A DNA stretch of 64,000 nucleotides from Glandiceps talaboti (GCF_964340395.1 NC_135570.1:4282822-4346821); one strand, 5' to 3'; numbered from the stretch's first letter, positions 1 through 18,543 are shown. Numbers and translations: made by a program. The notes: generated by a model not told the origin, from the sequence alone.

Positions 1-3000
1 TGAATGGAACATTGAAAATGAGACCTAGTACATCGTCCAAATTACAAACCTTGAGTCCTGGGAAAGGTAATGATGGAATCGAGTCTCAAAGAAAAGCAGA
101 TGCTAGGACAATCACAGAATATATAAATAAAGAATGTAATGTCAATCTAGTTAGAAGCACAACTAGAGATAATCTCACAGGTAAGGCACTTCTACAGTAA
201 TTTGGATGTTTCACTAACAGTTTTGATATGTATGTTAAAAATTATGGGTTCTTGAGAGTCATTTCATGATTTTACATCATCGACAGTGACACATCATGGT
301 TGAACAATGAATATTCATGAGAGATGTTTTACACTGAATGGATAGTCACTTAGAATTCATGAATATTCATTGTTCAACCACTAATAATCATTTCTGCTGA
401 CTCCCATGATGCAATGTCCCATAGCAAAGAAAAGGTTGGTACTGAAAGGAATAAGCACTTAGGAGTCATGAATATTCATTGTTCAACCATGAATAATTAT
501 TTCTGTTGACTCCCATGATGCAGTGTGGTCAACAGCAAAGATACCCTTTAAATGCACAAGATCAACTTGATGTTTCTGTGAGATCACAAGTAATTGTAGG
601 TGATATAAAATCATGAAATGACTCTTCAGAACCCATAGTTTATGAAAATGACTTTGTTTCCTGAAGTGGCACCCCCTTTAAGTTTGAAAAAGAGGATTAA
701 TGTGATCCTTTCCCAAACACAAAATTTATAAAATATTATAGTTTTAAAACTGTTTGTACTGAGAATTTTACTCAAATCTTCCCTTGTGTATGTAGGGTTC
801 AGTATTAAGCCTTAAGCTACTAGTAACACTACACCCTTTCTTTTGTTTCCCAGTTTTTCCCCTGGGAAATGTTAATATTACATTTTTTTTTCATAAGTTT
901 ATATAATATTAGAATTCCTTTGTCACTTGGTTGTATGGTTATGGACAATAAGTATTCATCTAACTCACAAAGCTTATGGGTAAATATACCACAACATTAT
1001 AACCACAACAAGGGAAATACATTCCACAATTGTTATTGTTCATTAACGTGTCATAACATTGATTTCACATAGAGATGAAAAACTTAGAGAATGCAAAATG
1101 TACAATATAACAAGACGACGTCATGGTTAAAAACTGCAAGTAAGGTTTAAAAACTACAATTATATCAATTCATATTGTGAGAATTGTGTCAGCAAAATTA
1201 ACGTGAGAGGACACAGGGTGATAAGTGAGATCATTTCAACCACCAACAATTGTCTCACCCAACCCCCACCCCCCCCAACCCCACTTTCCACCTCCTCCTA
1301 CTTGTGAGAAAATTGATTAAAGTAATGAAGATACCCCTGACAATATAAAACATTAAATGTGAAAGTTTAGAACTCTGAATACACAGAGTTAAACCCCAAT
1401 GTTTGAATCCCACAGTCTCAGATTACTGCTATCCTATCAGTTAAGCCATAGGGATTAACTTGAATCAATCCTTCCGTTCAGGACCAACTGTTTCTATAGC
1501 TCTGCAACAATACTGTGTTTCTCACCAATGATAGGACATTGCCCTTTATTTATAGCAGTATATTTTTGTCACTTGTTTCACTGTTAACACAATTTATCAA
1601 GTTACAAAGGTCAATGTGAAATGATAAATGATGTATTGATATAACATCTTGTTCATAACTCCGTAGACTTAATGTAAATATACGTTGCAAGCCTTGTAAA
1701 TGACAGGCCCCACACACCTTGCGCAGTGAATTCTCTGTACCTGTAATAATGGGGGGCAGTATAGTCAACTACTGGACAGCCGACTGTTGACATAAACATA
1801 CTGCTTTACTGCTACTGGTGTAAATCTATGAAAAATTGTGTGTTTTCTGTGCCCACTGATATCTTATTTGTGTATTTTTGTCACCAGGTAATACTAGTGG
1901 TAAGTCCAGGGTAATGTCAGGGACAATATCACTACAGGCTCTTACAGGTGCTACAACTACAGAACGCATTGCTACTCCTGAAGGCAGGAAGTCCCTTATA
2001 GTAAGTACATATTGTATTGTATTGTCAGTATCATGTCATAGATTTCCGACCTAGTATAAATAAAGCCTCCCACAATGATACTGGTCTTTCTAACACTTTA
2101 TTACACAGACACAACAATCACGTTTTTAACTATGTGATGTTTACCCATTCAGTTTGTTCAGTGTTTGATCTCGATCTTTTAACCATTTCCATATCAACAC
2201 AACGCCAAAACAACATGGCTTCCCATACCCAGCATGTATCAACACAACGCCAAAACAACATGGCTTCCCATACCCAGCATGCATCAACACAACGCCAAAA
2301 CAACATGGCTTCCCATACCCAGCATGTATCAACACAACGCCAAAACAACATGGCTTCCCATACCCAGCATGTATCAACACAACGCCAAAACAACATGGCT
2401 TCCCATACCCAGCATGCATCAACACAACGCCAAAACAACATGGCTTCCCATACCCAGCATGTATCAACACAACGCCAAAACAACATGGCTTCCCATACCC
2501 AGCATGTATCAACACAACGCCAAAACAACATGGCTTCCCATACCCAGCATGCATCAACACAACGCCAAAACAACATGGCTTCCCATACCCAGCATGCATC
2601 AACACAACGCCAAAACAACATGGCTTCCCATACCCAGCATGTATCAACACAACGCCAAAACAACATGGCTTCCCATACCCAGCATGCATCAACACAACGC
2701 CAAAACAACATGGCTTCCCATACCCAGCATGCATCAACACAACACCAAAACTAATATGGCTTCCCATACCCAGCATGCATCAACACAACACCAAAACTAA
2801 CATGGCTTCCCATACCCAGCATGCATCAACCAGCCAACCCTATTTACAACCTGTGGAGGCGCACTGCCCCAGAGACCATCTCAGAAACAAATGAAAGACC
2901 CAGGAGGTAATAAAGTAAAGGGAGAATAAATCAAATTGATTGCTGTATTTCTGTGGATATGTTTATCAAGATTTAGTCTGTAAGGCATGCCATGTCATGA

Positions 3001-4570
3001 GTGCCCTCACATCGATCAACCCCTTTCATGCAAGGCTGTTGAGGGTGAGGGGACTCAACGTATCTTACTGTCCCCCACAAATTATGTCATTTAATTATTT
3101 ATTTAGTTTGTCTATCTACAATGCCTAGATCTCACAGTTAATAGCAATGAATAAAAAGATTTCACTACGTAAAAGAACCCCATGTTATTCTTCGAATGAA
3201 ACAAGAAAGCACCGAAAAAAATAACGATCTGGCTCGTGTCTGTGTCCGTGAATGCTAAACATGAAATAGAAACGTTACATCTTAAGATCTCCATGGCAAT
3301 GATTCGATACCAAAGGTAAATGTAGAGTAAACCAAGAGTAGATTGTAAATATTCAGACATACAAGAAAAAAGTGTTAGATGTATCATTGAAGTTTTCTCT
3401 CAGAATGATAACAATCATAATCTTCTCTTTTTATCTTTTTTTTTCCCCAGTCTGCACATAATATACGCAGGAAATTAGTTGCAAGTAGTAAGGACGCTAG
3501 ACGAATGCCAGGGACAGGTAAGTCTAACATTACCATATTTTTAATGCTATTTTTTAGAGGAAAGTAGAAAATTGGATTAGATGGTGAAAGTTTCAACAAT
3601 GAGCAATTTTGGCAAAATGTTACAAATTTGTACAAAATTCTAAAAAGTTTCCAGCATAGCTATGTTACCTATCAGATTCTGGAGAAAAGTTATATCAGTA
3701 ACAATGTATGAGCAAAATAAACGGACATTTAAATTATTGCAAAAAAAAACAAAAAAACAAAACAATGGATGAGGGGTTTGATCTACTGTCCTATCAGCTA
3801 TGTTCTACAATTCTATTTTGTTTCATCATTCACAGTTTCATCTCCCGTCCACAACCACCGACTCCCCCCAGTTGCCAAACCACCTTCTTTTGCCACTGCT
3901 AAGAAGAAAACTACAAAACGATGCTTCCTTTGTGGTAAAAAGACAGGCCTTGCAACAAGCTATACATGCAGGTAAGGTATCTTCAGCAATTCTCAGTATT
4001 TTGAAGAAACAAATGCTTCTCAATTAAAGCGCAATGTTTCTATCCCAGGTTCTGACATCAGTGAAGTTGTAAGGATTTGGTAAGATAATTCTGTTATTCA
4101 GGACCAACTTTTTCGTTAAACTGAACAAAGTAACCAATTATAACCACCTGTCAGTGTGATGGATTACTACTGACATGTGCAGTTCATCCATAGCCTAGCA
4201 GGAGATTTAGCTAGATTACTAGACATTAGAAAGAGATCACTCGTTGTGTCAGTGCAGTAAGGTCGTAACTGTTATGCAGTTGTATAGATCTTACTGCACT
4301 GACACGACGAACTACATGTATAGTAACTAGACTAGTGTAATTTTCACCATGTTGGAATTATCCTATGTACAGAAAAACATGCAAAGTTCTACATTCCCTG
4401 TGTAATTGTGATGATATTGATTGATATCTTACAGGTGTGGAAATAACTTCTGTGCTACGCATCGCTATGCAGAGTCCCACAATTGTGGTTTTGATTACAA
4501 GGCAGCTGGGAGGAAGCTTCTAGAACAAAGCAACCCTGTAGTTAGTGCACCAAAACTACCTAAAATTTAA
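1..4570 (+). CDS. ZFAND4: AN1-type zinc finger protein ZFAND4, 3' exons (5' end outside window)
   Basis: Five exons are visible: <1-180, 1888-2000, 3451-3517, 3836-3971 and 4435-4570 (stop TAA at 4568-4570). Phases join without a shift (1, 0, 1, then a split Arg codon), and every intron is GT...AG. The last two exons encode a complete AN1 zinc finger starting CFLCGKKTGLATSYTC, with spacing C-x2-C-x11-C-x-C-x4-C-x2-H-x5-H-x-C. It is followed by a short tail ending in APKLPKI, typical of the ZFAND4 (AN-UBL1) C-terminus. In the family this finger follows an N-terminal ubiquitin-like domain, which would lie upstream of the window. The earlier exons are Ser/Thr/Lys-rich and look disordered. AN1 proteins act in ubiquitin/proteasome stress pathways; the exact role of ZFAND4 is poorly known. 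The intron at 2001-3450 carries a 45-bp minisatellite. An ATTAAA near 4612 is a possible polyadenylation signal. Confidence 0.9.
236..680. mobile_element. MITE family A, near-complete palindromic copy
   Basis: The left end (about 243-280, ATGGGTTCTTGAGAGTCATT and on) is the reverse complement of the right end (about 598-640) with few differences, so the element is a terminal-inverted-repeat foldback. Inside are repeated modules with CATGAATATTCATTGTTCAA and ATGATGCAATGT. It codes for nothing. The same modules recur at 10.9, 21.9, 23.5, 50.9, 51.4/54.6 and 61.6 kb, so this is a dispersed non-autonomous DNA transposon family. It lies in a ZFAND4 intron. Confidence 0.75.
1378..1456 (-). other. 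tRNA-like sequence (tRNA pseudogene or SINE head)
   Basis: On the minus strand a stretch contains an A-box-like TGGCTTAACTGATAGG, a possible anticodon stem CAGT/ACTG around an 8-base loop, and a B-box-like GGATTCAAACA at about the right spacing. The T stem and acceptor stem do not pair well. A functional tRNA gene is therefore not supported; a decayed tRNA or the head of a SINE is more likely. Confidence 0.3.
2193..2830. repeat. 45-bp minisatellite, about 14 copies, in a ZFAND4 intron
   Basis: The unit begins ATCAACACAACGCCAAAACA and repeats every 45 bp with almost no variation apart from GTATC/GCATC alternation at the unit junction; the last three copies have a few changes. Because 45 is divisible by three, long open frames appear on both strands. 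They have no splice signals, carry no domain and are artefacts of the repeat. High homogeneity points to recent expansion or ongoing conversion. Confidence 0.95.
2960..3080. repeat. Dispersed repeat fragment (TGAGTGCCCTCA type)
   Basis: A stretch with TCATGAGTGCCCTCACATCG, TCAACCCCTTTCATGC and GTTGAGGGTGAGGG resembles parts of 12590-12700, 15140-15265 and 63010-63045. This suggests another dispersed short element. The ends cannot be fixed by eye. The rest of this intron to 3450 shows nothing recognisable. Confidence 0.4.
4100..4335. repeat. Foldback element with a stem of about 20 bp, last ZFAND4 intron
   Basis: TCGTTGTGTCAGTGCAGTAA at 4241-4260 pairs with TTACTGCACTGACACGACGA at 4291-4310 across a loop of about 30 bases, and the flanks (CTAGATTACTAG / CTAGACTAG) extend the pairing loosely. 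The left half (TAACCAATTATAACCACCTG) is closely matched at 62710-62800, so this is a dispersed MITE-like family. Confidence 0.6.
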
Positions 4571-5667
4571 ACAGGAAAATTTTATGAAGTGCTTGACATG
4601 CTTTTTGTATAATTAAAGTTTTTAGACGTTGCCAATCAGTATTGCGGAAATGTGGTTTACTGTGTTCAGGTCTTGATGGTGTTTGCAAATACTGGGTCCA
4701 AAATCTGTCAATGTAATAACAGTATTTACATCTACAGCAGATATTCTGTTGGAACACTTTGAAGCAGTATAGATGAGAGCAACAGTTGTTTTATCAAACG
4801 TTTTCCTCAAAATACCATCCAGTAAAGGGTCCACCCCTATGAAATTTAAAGAATGAACATTTCTTGTGTCTCATGTAAATATATCTAGGTTGTTCTATTA
4901 TTCTACGGGGCATACAGTGATGGTATGATGGGTTAAACACGATAATGCATAAAATGATGACTCAATTTGCAAAAATCAGTAAATATGAATTTATTATTCA
5001 TGTACATAATTTTTATTCCTTCAAAATTTTCATCTAGTATGTTTTGTATGAGTTCATATTCTGAGACCCGTAACGTCTTACCCTACAAATTTATTAGTTC
5101 AATATTTGAACTCTTCATTTGGTGAATCATCATGCTTGATTTGAATTCCTTCAACGCAACAAAAGTATGAAAACAAATGTGACTGACATCTATACTGCTT
5201 TGATCTATGTGAATGTTCACTCACAGACGTTTTCTATTTGCCAACCCAAAAGACAGACTTCTTGCCAGTGCATTTGAAAACTCTTCTCTTGACTCTTTGA
5301 TAGGAAAGCTTCCTAGCGTTTTGTGTGCAATGTCTTAGGAAGCCCTGACTTACTTTTAAAAAATTGTAAACATGTCAATCGACTAAGACATGTTTTCTGT
5401 ACATACTGAGTGCATGTAACATTTTTAACAGTAATGAGAGAGAGAAAGAAATATTGGGAATTGATCCTCCATTGCTTGATGTGCAATATAATTTGTGTTT
5501 TTTATTCTACCGACTAATTATGATAAGTGAGTTGAAATCCTGTTATCGCTCACCAAAATACTTTGACAAAAACCTCATTGCAGATTCTTTGTTTCGCTGC
5601 GTCATTCCATGTTCTCTTCTAGAAATTCTCTGTTTACTATCTGCATAACAATTGAAATCAGTCTTGT

Positions 5668-6056
5668 ATGTAAATGAATTTGATATGCAAATGAGTTCCC
5701 CTCACATAGTTTATCTGCATAACAATTGAACTAAAGTGATATGTAAATGAGCTTGTATTCTCAAAATATATCATCTGCCTAATAATTGAACTGAAGTGAT
5801 ATGTAAATGAGCTTGTATTCTCAAAATATATCATCTGCCTAATAATTGAACTGAAGTGATATGTAAATGAGCTTGTATTCTCAAAATATATCATCTGCCT
5901 AATAATTGAACTGAAGTGATATGTAAATGAGCTTGTGTTCCCATACAGCATATCATCTGCATAACAATTGAACCAAAGTGATATGTAAATGAAGTTGTAT
6001 TCTCAAAGTATATCATCTGCCTAACAATAGAAGTGAGTGATATGTAAATGAGTCAA
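5668..6056. repeat. 60-bp tandem repeat, about 6 copies
   Basis: The unit contains TGATATGTAAATGAGCTTGT followed by TATTCTCAAAATATATCATC and an AATTGAACTGAAG segment, with a period of exactly 60 bp. The central three copies are identical and the outer copies diverge, as expected of an array expanding from its middle. Confidence 0.95.
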
Positions 6057-7109
6057 TTAATATACAAAGTAGATAAAGGTTTATATGGTGATGATGGCTG
6101 TGTATATTAGAGAGTGAAGTTGTGTACATTTTTTAAACCACAAACCAGTCTTATTGCTGTTACTATTGTATGTGAGTAACTTGACTTGAAATTTTAAAGG
6201 GTTTAACCCAACAAGCCTAGGTTATATACATTTATCAGGGTATATATACATTTCCTTGCTATGGTTTCAGAGAATCTGTCTCAGTGAACGTAAAAGGGCA
6301 GATACAGCTAACTAATTCAGCACTATTAATATAAACCAGGTCAACGTTAATTATCATTGGCCAAACAGCTTTCATCAACTTTTTATATCTCTTTGAATTT
6401 TGAGAAAACACCCAACATATTTTAATTTTGTTCATTTTCTGTTTGTCCCATTTTATACATGATCCAGTCATACAGTGTTTTTGAAAAAAAAAATTGTGTA
6501 AATACATTTGTACATCTAACATGTATCCGATTTCAAGATATATAAATTCTTGCAATATATTTTAAACTACCTATACCTGACATCATATAGGTTACAATTA
6601 CTACTGATGTTGTCTTATTTTACATCTATGCATTCTTCACATCAAATATTTTTAACCTCATTTTGGAACATGAAGTGTCTAGCAGTGCAGTTTTAACTAA
6701 GTTTACTGTGTTCTGAGAAAAAAAGGTTTTGATTTCCTGTGTATGAGACTGGTTAAAAACTTTTGTGCATTGTATACGCCTATTTGTTAAGTTTCAAATT
6801 TTTTGAAAACGTTTTTAAAAGTGTTATATTAAGCCCCGTTATTATGTATTGGTAAACAAACTGCACCATAACCATCCAGTTTATGTACACATTGTGAGAC
6901 AAACTAAAAATTGTGGTATTTTGATTCATTTCCCCCCAAAAAAACAGCTCTCTTAGGTGCAAAACGTATTTGAAATTGAAGTCATTTTTGTGCTCAATGA
7001 CTACAAAAGTGGTTGTTATTTCATTTGAGGGAAGACTTAGACTTTAAGATATGTCATGTTGCTCCAACCTTATTAACCTGCTGCTAACAAGGGGTTAGCA
7101 ATGCTTGAG

Positions 7110-7872
7110 GTTGCACCGTCATGGCCAGTGTACCCTCTAATGTTAGCCAAACTTTGTTGTTGTGAGTCAAAATGATAAAAACTGGCATTTCTTGTAAGTC
7201 ACCACATAGTAAGATATAGGGGAACACTAAATTTTGGTGCGTCACTAGAAATTGTGTGTGTCAGTGGTGCGTCAAATTGGCTTAGAGGGCACACTGGTCA
7301 CCACATATTAAGAGATAGGGGAACACCAAATTTTGGTGTGTCACTAGAAATTGTGTGCATCAGTGGTGCGTCAAATTGGCTTAGAGGGTACACTGGTCAC
7401 CACATAGTAAGAGATAGGGGAACACCAAATTTTGGTGCGTCACTAGAAATTGTGTGCATCAGTGGTGCGTCAAATTGGCTTAGAGGGTACACTGGTCACC
7501 ACATAGTAAGAGATAGGGGAACACCAAATTTTGGTGCTTCACTAGAAATTGTGTGCATCAGTGGCACATCAAATTGGCTTAGAGAGCACACTGGTCACCA
7601 CATAGTAAGAGATAGGGGAACACCAAATTTTGGTGCATCACTAGAAATTGTGTGCATCAGTGGCATGTCAAATTGGCTTAGAGGGTACACTGGTCACCAC
7701 ATAGTAAGAGATAGGGGAACACCAAATTTTGGTGCTTCACTAGAAATTGTGTGCATCAGTGGCGCGTCAAATTGGCTTAGAGGGTACACTGGTCACCACA
7801 TAGTAAGAGATAGGGGAACACCAAATTTTGGTGCTTCACTAGAAATTGTGTGCATCAGTGGCACGTCAAATT
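7110..7872. repeat. 99-bp tandem array with an adjacent inverted single copy (amplified MITE end)
   Basis: From about 7195 to 7872 a 99-bp unit (GTCACTAGAAATTGTGTGCA, then TCAAATTGGCTTAGAGGGTA, then CACTGGTCACCACATAGTAA) repeats nearly seven times. Just upstream at about 7117-7155, CAGTGTACCCTCTAATGTTAGCC is the inverted form of the unit core (GGCT...AGAGGGTACACTGG). One inverted copy facing a direct array is what a MITE would look like if one of its terminal repeats were tandemly amplified. The 253-aa open frame across it is a by-product of the period being a multiple of three. Confidence 0.85.
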
Positions 7873-10019
7873 GGCACACTGTTGATGGCATACCTTACAG
7901 ACTAGGGCAGACCATGCTAGACATATTCTCCATCGTTTCATTTACTGTTTGCATAGGAACATCAAAATACATGAATGTGCTTTCATTTCTGTTGCACAAA
8001 ATTTCATCTTTTTGAGGTTTTCTAATGCCGTTTACCAATACTGTCATATTCTTTTAATTAGTTCCAGAGAGCTAGGGAGCCCTCTTGGAACTATTGGTTT
8101 GCCTGGAACATAATAGGTTCTTGCTTTCTGGACTCGATAGAGGGTATTTTGATCTTACCTCTAGTGTTCAGCATTATCTTAAGATTGAGCTGCATATCTG
8201 TCTGTTCAAGCCAATACGTAAATGAGAGTTGGGATGAAGCGTTTACATTTTACTTAAAGTCATTACAGTGACAATATACACAACACAACACATAAAACCA
8301 GTCAGCCAAACCAGAACTACACAAAGTTACGTTTCATTTAAGATGACAGAACAGTTGATTTTGAAGGGATATGAGAAACACTTTGATTGAACTTGAAAAG
8401 GAATAATTATGTTAATTTCTTGACCCTTGACCCTTACATTGAATATTTAAATTAGCATGAATATTCATCAATTTTTACAAGTATGGCTGACGATGTTTTT
8501 ACTTCTTTAAAGTTTTAATGACATTCTGAAAATCATGTGCATTCAATATAAATTTACAAGATAAATAATGTGAGGTATTGGTTGTGTTTGTGCTGGATCA
8601 TGTAATATTGGTCTTTTGAAGGTTTTACAGCATGTATTTGAATGGACATTGCATAGTACAAGTACATGTATTGCTAAAACCGCAAAGTAGTCCACAACGC
8701 CAAATGCACGACACAACAATGTATATTTTCACACATTGTTACTATGTAAGAATCATACTTTTTTTTGATAATTTAAATGACTCATTCCAAAAAACAAAAA
8801 AAACTAAAAACAGAAATGCATATCAAGGGATTTCAAACCAAACTTCACTGTTCTTCGAGTAGTAACAGTCATGTATAATTTTTGTAAATTAGCAACAAAT
8901 TTTTCGTTCAGATAATTCGAACTTTCTTTAGGGGCCAAGTGTTGTAAATATAACAAATTACACCCAATCATGACGATAATTTTCTGGGCGATCAGAAATT
9001 TGAAATTTAGATCTGTTTTTACAACGAGTTCAGTGTCGAAGCTTGGATTGAAGTTATACCCTTGCAAAGAACACCTGAAATTACAGTATATTACATTAAC
9101 TATTTTTTTGTGAAATCATACCCTGATTAAAAATTATGATACAAGGGCATAATTTGCTTTATTTATGATATGTGTCTAGCATTGCATTCTTTGTTGTTTC
9201 AGTCACATGTGACAAGTGCTAGCATCCTCATTTGTGGACTAGTTTCTATTTGAACTGTCTTGCCTTGCACACATCCACACCTGACTGAGTGCCTACAAAA
9301 ACCACTTAAAAATCTGAAAAATCAGGTGAGAAATATGATAAATAAAGCGAATTAAACCTTGCCAATTATTAAATAGATCATCCCAGACATCATGTTACTG
9401 TTATGGTTTTGAAAGGGGGTATTTTATAACAGCCATTGGGGACAGAATTAAAGTGATAACTTTCGTAAATAGTTTTACAATTTCTTACATAAGAGAAATA
9501 TGGTATATTACCAGTCCTATCAGGTGCCGGTTATAACTCATTTGTGTAGCCATTGATTTTAATATCACCTCTGTAGTGTGTGTTTGTGTGTGTGAAATGT
9601 TTTTCTGTTCATACTGCATGTTGTTGTCATTGTTTATAATGTAACACTTTACTCTCTCTCTTTATCTTGTTTTAACAATTGCATACATTGTAATTGCAAT
9701 TAAATCACTGAAAAAAAAAAGAATGTGTATAAACTTGAAAAAAATTATTGGTTTTTTGTTCCCAGAAATAAATTTCATGGGTTGTTTTTATAAAAACAAT
9801 TAATGTGTATGTGTAATTTTTCATGTGAGGTCCTTACATGAATTCAATGATGATTGTTTGATAGTGATATTAAATTGATATTGATTTCTTCCAGATTTGA
9901 CTAACAGTCATTGCTGGTGGCATTCCTCACACTTGGTGCAACAGAACTGGGAACACTTTCAAAGGTGAATCTTACATGTGCAGAGCTTACCTACCTACCT
10001 AACTTACTCTACAAACAAC

Positions 10020-10196
10020 ACCCACATACGTACGCACGCACGCACGCACGTACACAGACATTTCATACATACATACATACATACATACATACATACATAC
10101 ATACATACATACATACATACATACATACATACATACATACCGTACATACATACATACATATATACATACATACATACACACAGACAGACAGACATG
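10020..10196. repeat. Compound tetranucleotide microsatellite
   Basis: Runs of ACGC, then a long CATA/TACA tract from about 10067 to 10182, ending in CAGA repeats. This is plain microsatellite DNA; open frames in it on both strands are not genes. Confidence 0.97.
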
Positions 10197-10934
10197 CAAG
10201 TAACATATAATAATCAGAATGCAATTTACCCGTGTACATCGTGTGTGGCGTGAATAGAGTAGAACTCAGTGATAAAATCTGGTATCATCTTGACTTCATC
10301 AAATATGTATATGTATGTATACATACAGTATTGCTACATATATGTTCTGAAAAACTGCCATGTTTTAATTCTGCATCAGCTATTAAGACAGTTTTCAAAG
10401 TCTATTTACGTAAATCTATTAAAAAGTCAGGACTGCTGACAGTGTAAAGGTACTAGATGTAACAGTGACAAATCGTTTGCATATGCATAGATAAATTCCT
10501 ATTTCATCACTGCTATTATTTAGATAAGGTCTTTACAGTAATCTATGTAAAACCTGGAAAACAATTTGTTCAATATGAATTCATACTTTGCACCTCCAAC
10601 TTACAACTTGTGAGGCTTCCAAAACTACACAGTAGTTTGTAATCATTAATATAGTCAAGAAATATATTGTTTAACCAATCAGACTGATCCTTACAGAGTG
10701 CTTCAAGTCTACTGTACGGTTAACATGTCTAGAAGAGACAATTGTTAGACTGACCTCTGAAAATATTAAAACTTTTAAAGTCACTTTAGACACTGGGGGC
10801 ACTATTTGGAAGCAGGAGTTGTTCATTACTACAGCAGACTGTTTCAAAATCCTCCCTTCAAATTGTATGATGATAAAATTTGATGACATTCTTTGCCAAT
10901 TCAAATAGATGTAATATCATTCGTTTTCTTGGGA

Positions 10935-11228
10935 ACACCACTAAAAGGAAATGGAATCATTTTCATAAACTTTGGGTTCTGGAGAGCCATTTCATGATTT
11001 TACATCACCTACTTACACGAGATTTCAGAAAAAAATCAACTTGAACTTCTACCTTATTTGGGGATTTTTGTTGTGGGTCACATTGCATCATGGGAGTCAG
11101 CAGAAATACATATGCAATAAGTGAACAATGAATATTCATGACTCATGGGTGGTTCTTACCTTCAATGAAAATGGCATGAATATTGTTTTAGTTTATGAAA
11201 ATGCCTTTATTTCTTGGTGTGTTGTTCA
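10935..11228. mobile_element. MITE family A copy, partly truncated
   Basis: It starts with GAATCATTTTCATAAACTTT, then GGTTCTGGAGAGCCATTTCA and TGATTTTACATCACCT, has the internal GCATCATGGGAGTCAGCAGA and ATGAATATTCATGACTC modules, and ends near AAATGCCTTTATTTCTTGG. The right arm is shortened relative to the full copy at 61.6-62.0 kb. Confidence 0.7.
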
Positions 11229-13675
11229 ATTTTAACTCTCAAACCTGGAGTGTCTGTGCGTGATGCTAGCTATTTACAAAGTAGTGAACTGGAACATGGT
11301 GTATTTATGAAACACAAAGTTTTAACCCACATCAAACAATCAGGATGAAGTGTAGCATTGATTGACAAACAAACTATAAACCTTTTATTATATGTTTTTA
11401 TCTTTAGATCAGTTTTTATTAATTATTAAAAAAGGTGCAAATACTAATTAATATGGAAAGCCTACTGTTACGACAAGAAAAGAGATAGAAACATTTAGTA
11501 TACATTTTCTATTTAATGGAAACTGACATCCATATTACATGAAATGACTACAACTATATGTCTCCTTAACATAAAATATTACATCACAAGGATAAAGATA
11601 AAGAATATTATACTTGAAGTGGAACAAACTGAGTTTTTACTGGGTTGGTTTAGTGATAGTACCACTAATTTGACCTAGTAAAATGATAATGTATACTTCT
11701 GACATTGTTGGCACAAATGATGGCAGTTTGACACTCTATGTTCAAATTAAATCATGGAATCGATAACATATCATGTCAAAAATGTGAGGTTTCAGTTCTG
11801 TCATAGTAAAAGAGGATAAGTATGTTCAGTAAGTAGGATACTGCAAGAACCTTTAAATATGCAGCAGTAAGTACCCCAATGGGTATAAACTCAGCTTAAA
11901 AATTATCCCCTCCCCCTCCCCAAGGTTTACTCAGCTTATGCCATTTAAGTGACTATACTAGTGTTTCATGTTTGAAGAATTACTGGGTTTGTCCCTTAAC
12001 AATGTGGAAAGAAACCTGACATAATGAGACTTTTAATATACAAACTACGAAAACACATATACAGAGAAGAGGACAGTTTATCATGTCAAAACATATAACA
12101 GAGTTACATACAACACAACATAATTTGCTCTACAGACTTGATACTGCAGTGAAATATACATAATAGTACCAAATACTGTAATAACTTTAACAGTGATCAG
12201 ATATACAAAAATAATTCTACTTTATGAATATTTTTTTTCAAGTAAACCTTCAAATAATATATTATACAAGGTATTGAGACTAATTTGTGGTAAAAAGAGG
12301 TATTCTAAGCAGTTCTCCCAAGATAATAGTTATAGCATAATATCAATTTACATAAACATGCATGACATTGTTATGTAAAGTAGATTGATTTACATAACAA
12401 TTTCATGTTATTGTTATGTAAATAATATATTTACATAGCCAATATAATTTATTGTTATGTAAATTCATATGCATAGAATCCTAATATACGAGTTACAATG
12501 TTATATATAGAGTCCTGTGAGAAGAACAGCAATTCTGGCTATTGTTAGCGCTAAAGCCTTTGCATGCCTATCGTCATTTTCACGATACCAGTAGGTGAAT
12601 TAGTCTGTACGGTACACCATAACAGGGCACCCTAACACATTGGTCAACCTCTCTCGGTAGAGAGGAGGTCAACGAGGGTGAAATGACAAGACGTATCTTA
12701 CAGCCTATAGGTGAATTTTCCTTTGAACAAGCAATGCAGTTGGCTGCGATATCACCACAGCATATCTAGCTATCAAAATGCTATTTACAGTATGCTTTTT
12801 TGTATATAAATAACGCCCTCTCTGGCTATAAATAGAAAGCTGTGTCAATATGAGAACTAACCACTGAAGCAAGTGACAGCACATTACACTGCATTTTTGC
12901 TATGATCAACTATTGGTTATGACAAAGTTGTATCTCATGCCCTAAACACATTGCTAGTATGAATTGACTAACTCAGCTTACACAGGGGAGATGTAGGTTT
13001 GTGCTAGACTCACTCAGCTTACAGGGGAGATGTAGGTTCATTGGAGATAAACACTGACCTATTTGGAAATGACTAATTCTCAGTAAATAGTGATAACTAT
13101 CTAAAACAATATATTTTCAGAAAGGTAATTATGTGAATTGTATTGTCACGTTTTTCACTTATACCTAAAATTGGTGTGTTTATGAGGTAAAAACTAGATT
13201 TTTATTATTTCTATTCAAAATTTTATGAAAAAATGTAATGTGACAACGAACTGCAGGGTCCTTTTTTAAAAGTATTTTAAATTCTTTAGATTTCAAATTG
13301 TATGCTCGTATCATTTATTGTTCCTTTGCAATACGACAGTGAAAATGAGGTGCTAAACTGTCAGTACATGGAATAAGTATCATGTTGAAATTCAAGTTTA
13401 TGTCATTGAAATTACTGCAGACTATTCTGTATTTGAGTTCAAGTTAACGAGAAATGAACACAGAGCACAACTAAAATAGAAATAAAATACCCCCTGCAAG
13501 TGTTACATGAGTCTTGCGATATATGCTATTTTTCATCATTTCTCTACTGTACCCACAGAGGGCAGAATTCAATGAAAAGGTCTATTAGAAAAGGAGAATG
13601 GCCAAGATATATCCAGGGTCTCTGCAAAGTGGGAATACCTCTATATACATATGTATTAGCAAGTCTTCTGTATCA

Positions 13676-18543
<4,868 letters not shown>

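Larger units (their letters stand above)
4571..13675. other. Intergenic region between convergent ZFAND4 and ENKD1
   Basis: It holds the ZFAND4 3' UTR at the left and the ENKD1 3' UTR at the right. No exon with conserved protein sequence and matching splice sites was found on either strand. Open frames here are short or lie in tandem repeats. The listed arrays, one MITE A copy and microsatellites account for about 2 kb. The rest is AT-rich and looks unconstrained, including an AT-rich inverted-repeat patch with repeated TTATGTAAAT at about 12365-12470 and a direct duplication containing GGGGAGATGTAGGTT near 12985-13040. Confidence 0.6.

Noticed and set aside
1378-1456. Functional tRNA gene
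   Set aside because: A and B boxes are roughly present, but the T stem and acceptor stem do not pair, so only tRNA-like is claimed.
2017-2800. Long open frames on both strands with 15-aa repeats
   Set aside because: They are read-through of a 45-bp minisatellite; the same array is open in several frames, has no splice context and lies in an intron.
5668-6056. CRISPR-like array
   Set aside because: The 60-bp unit repeats without unique spacers, and the genome is eukaryotic. The same holds for the other arrays.
7254-8015. 253-aa repetitive protein
   Set aside because: Period 99 bp is divisible by three, so no stops accumulate. It is a tandem array derived from a transposon end.
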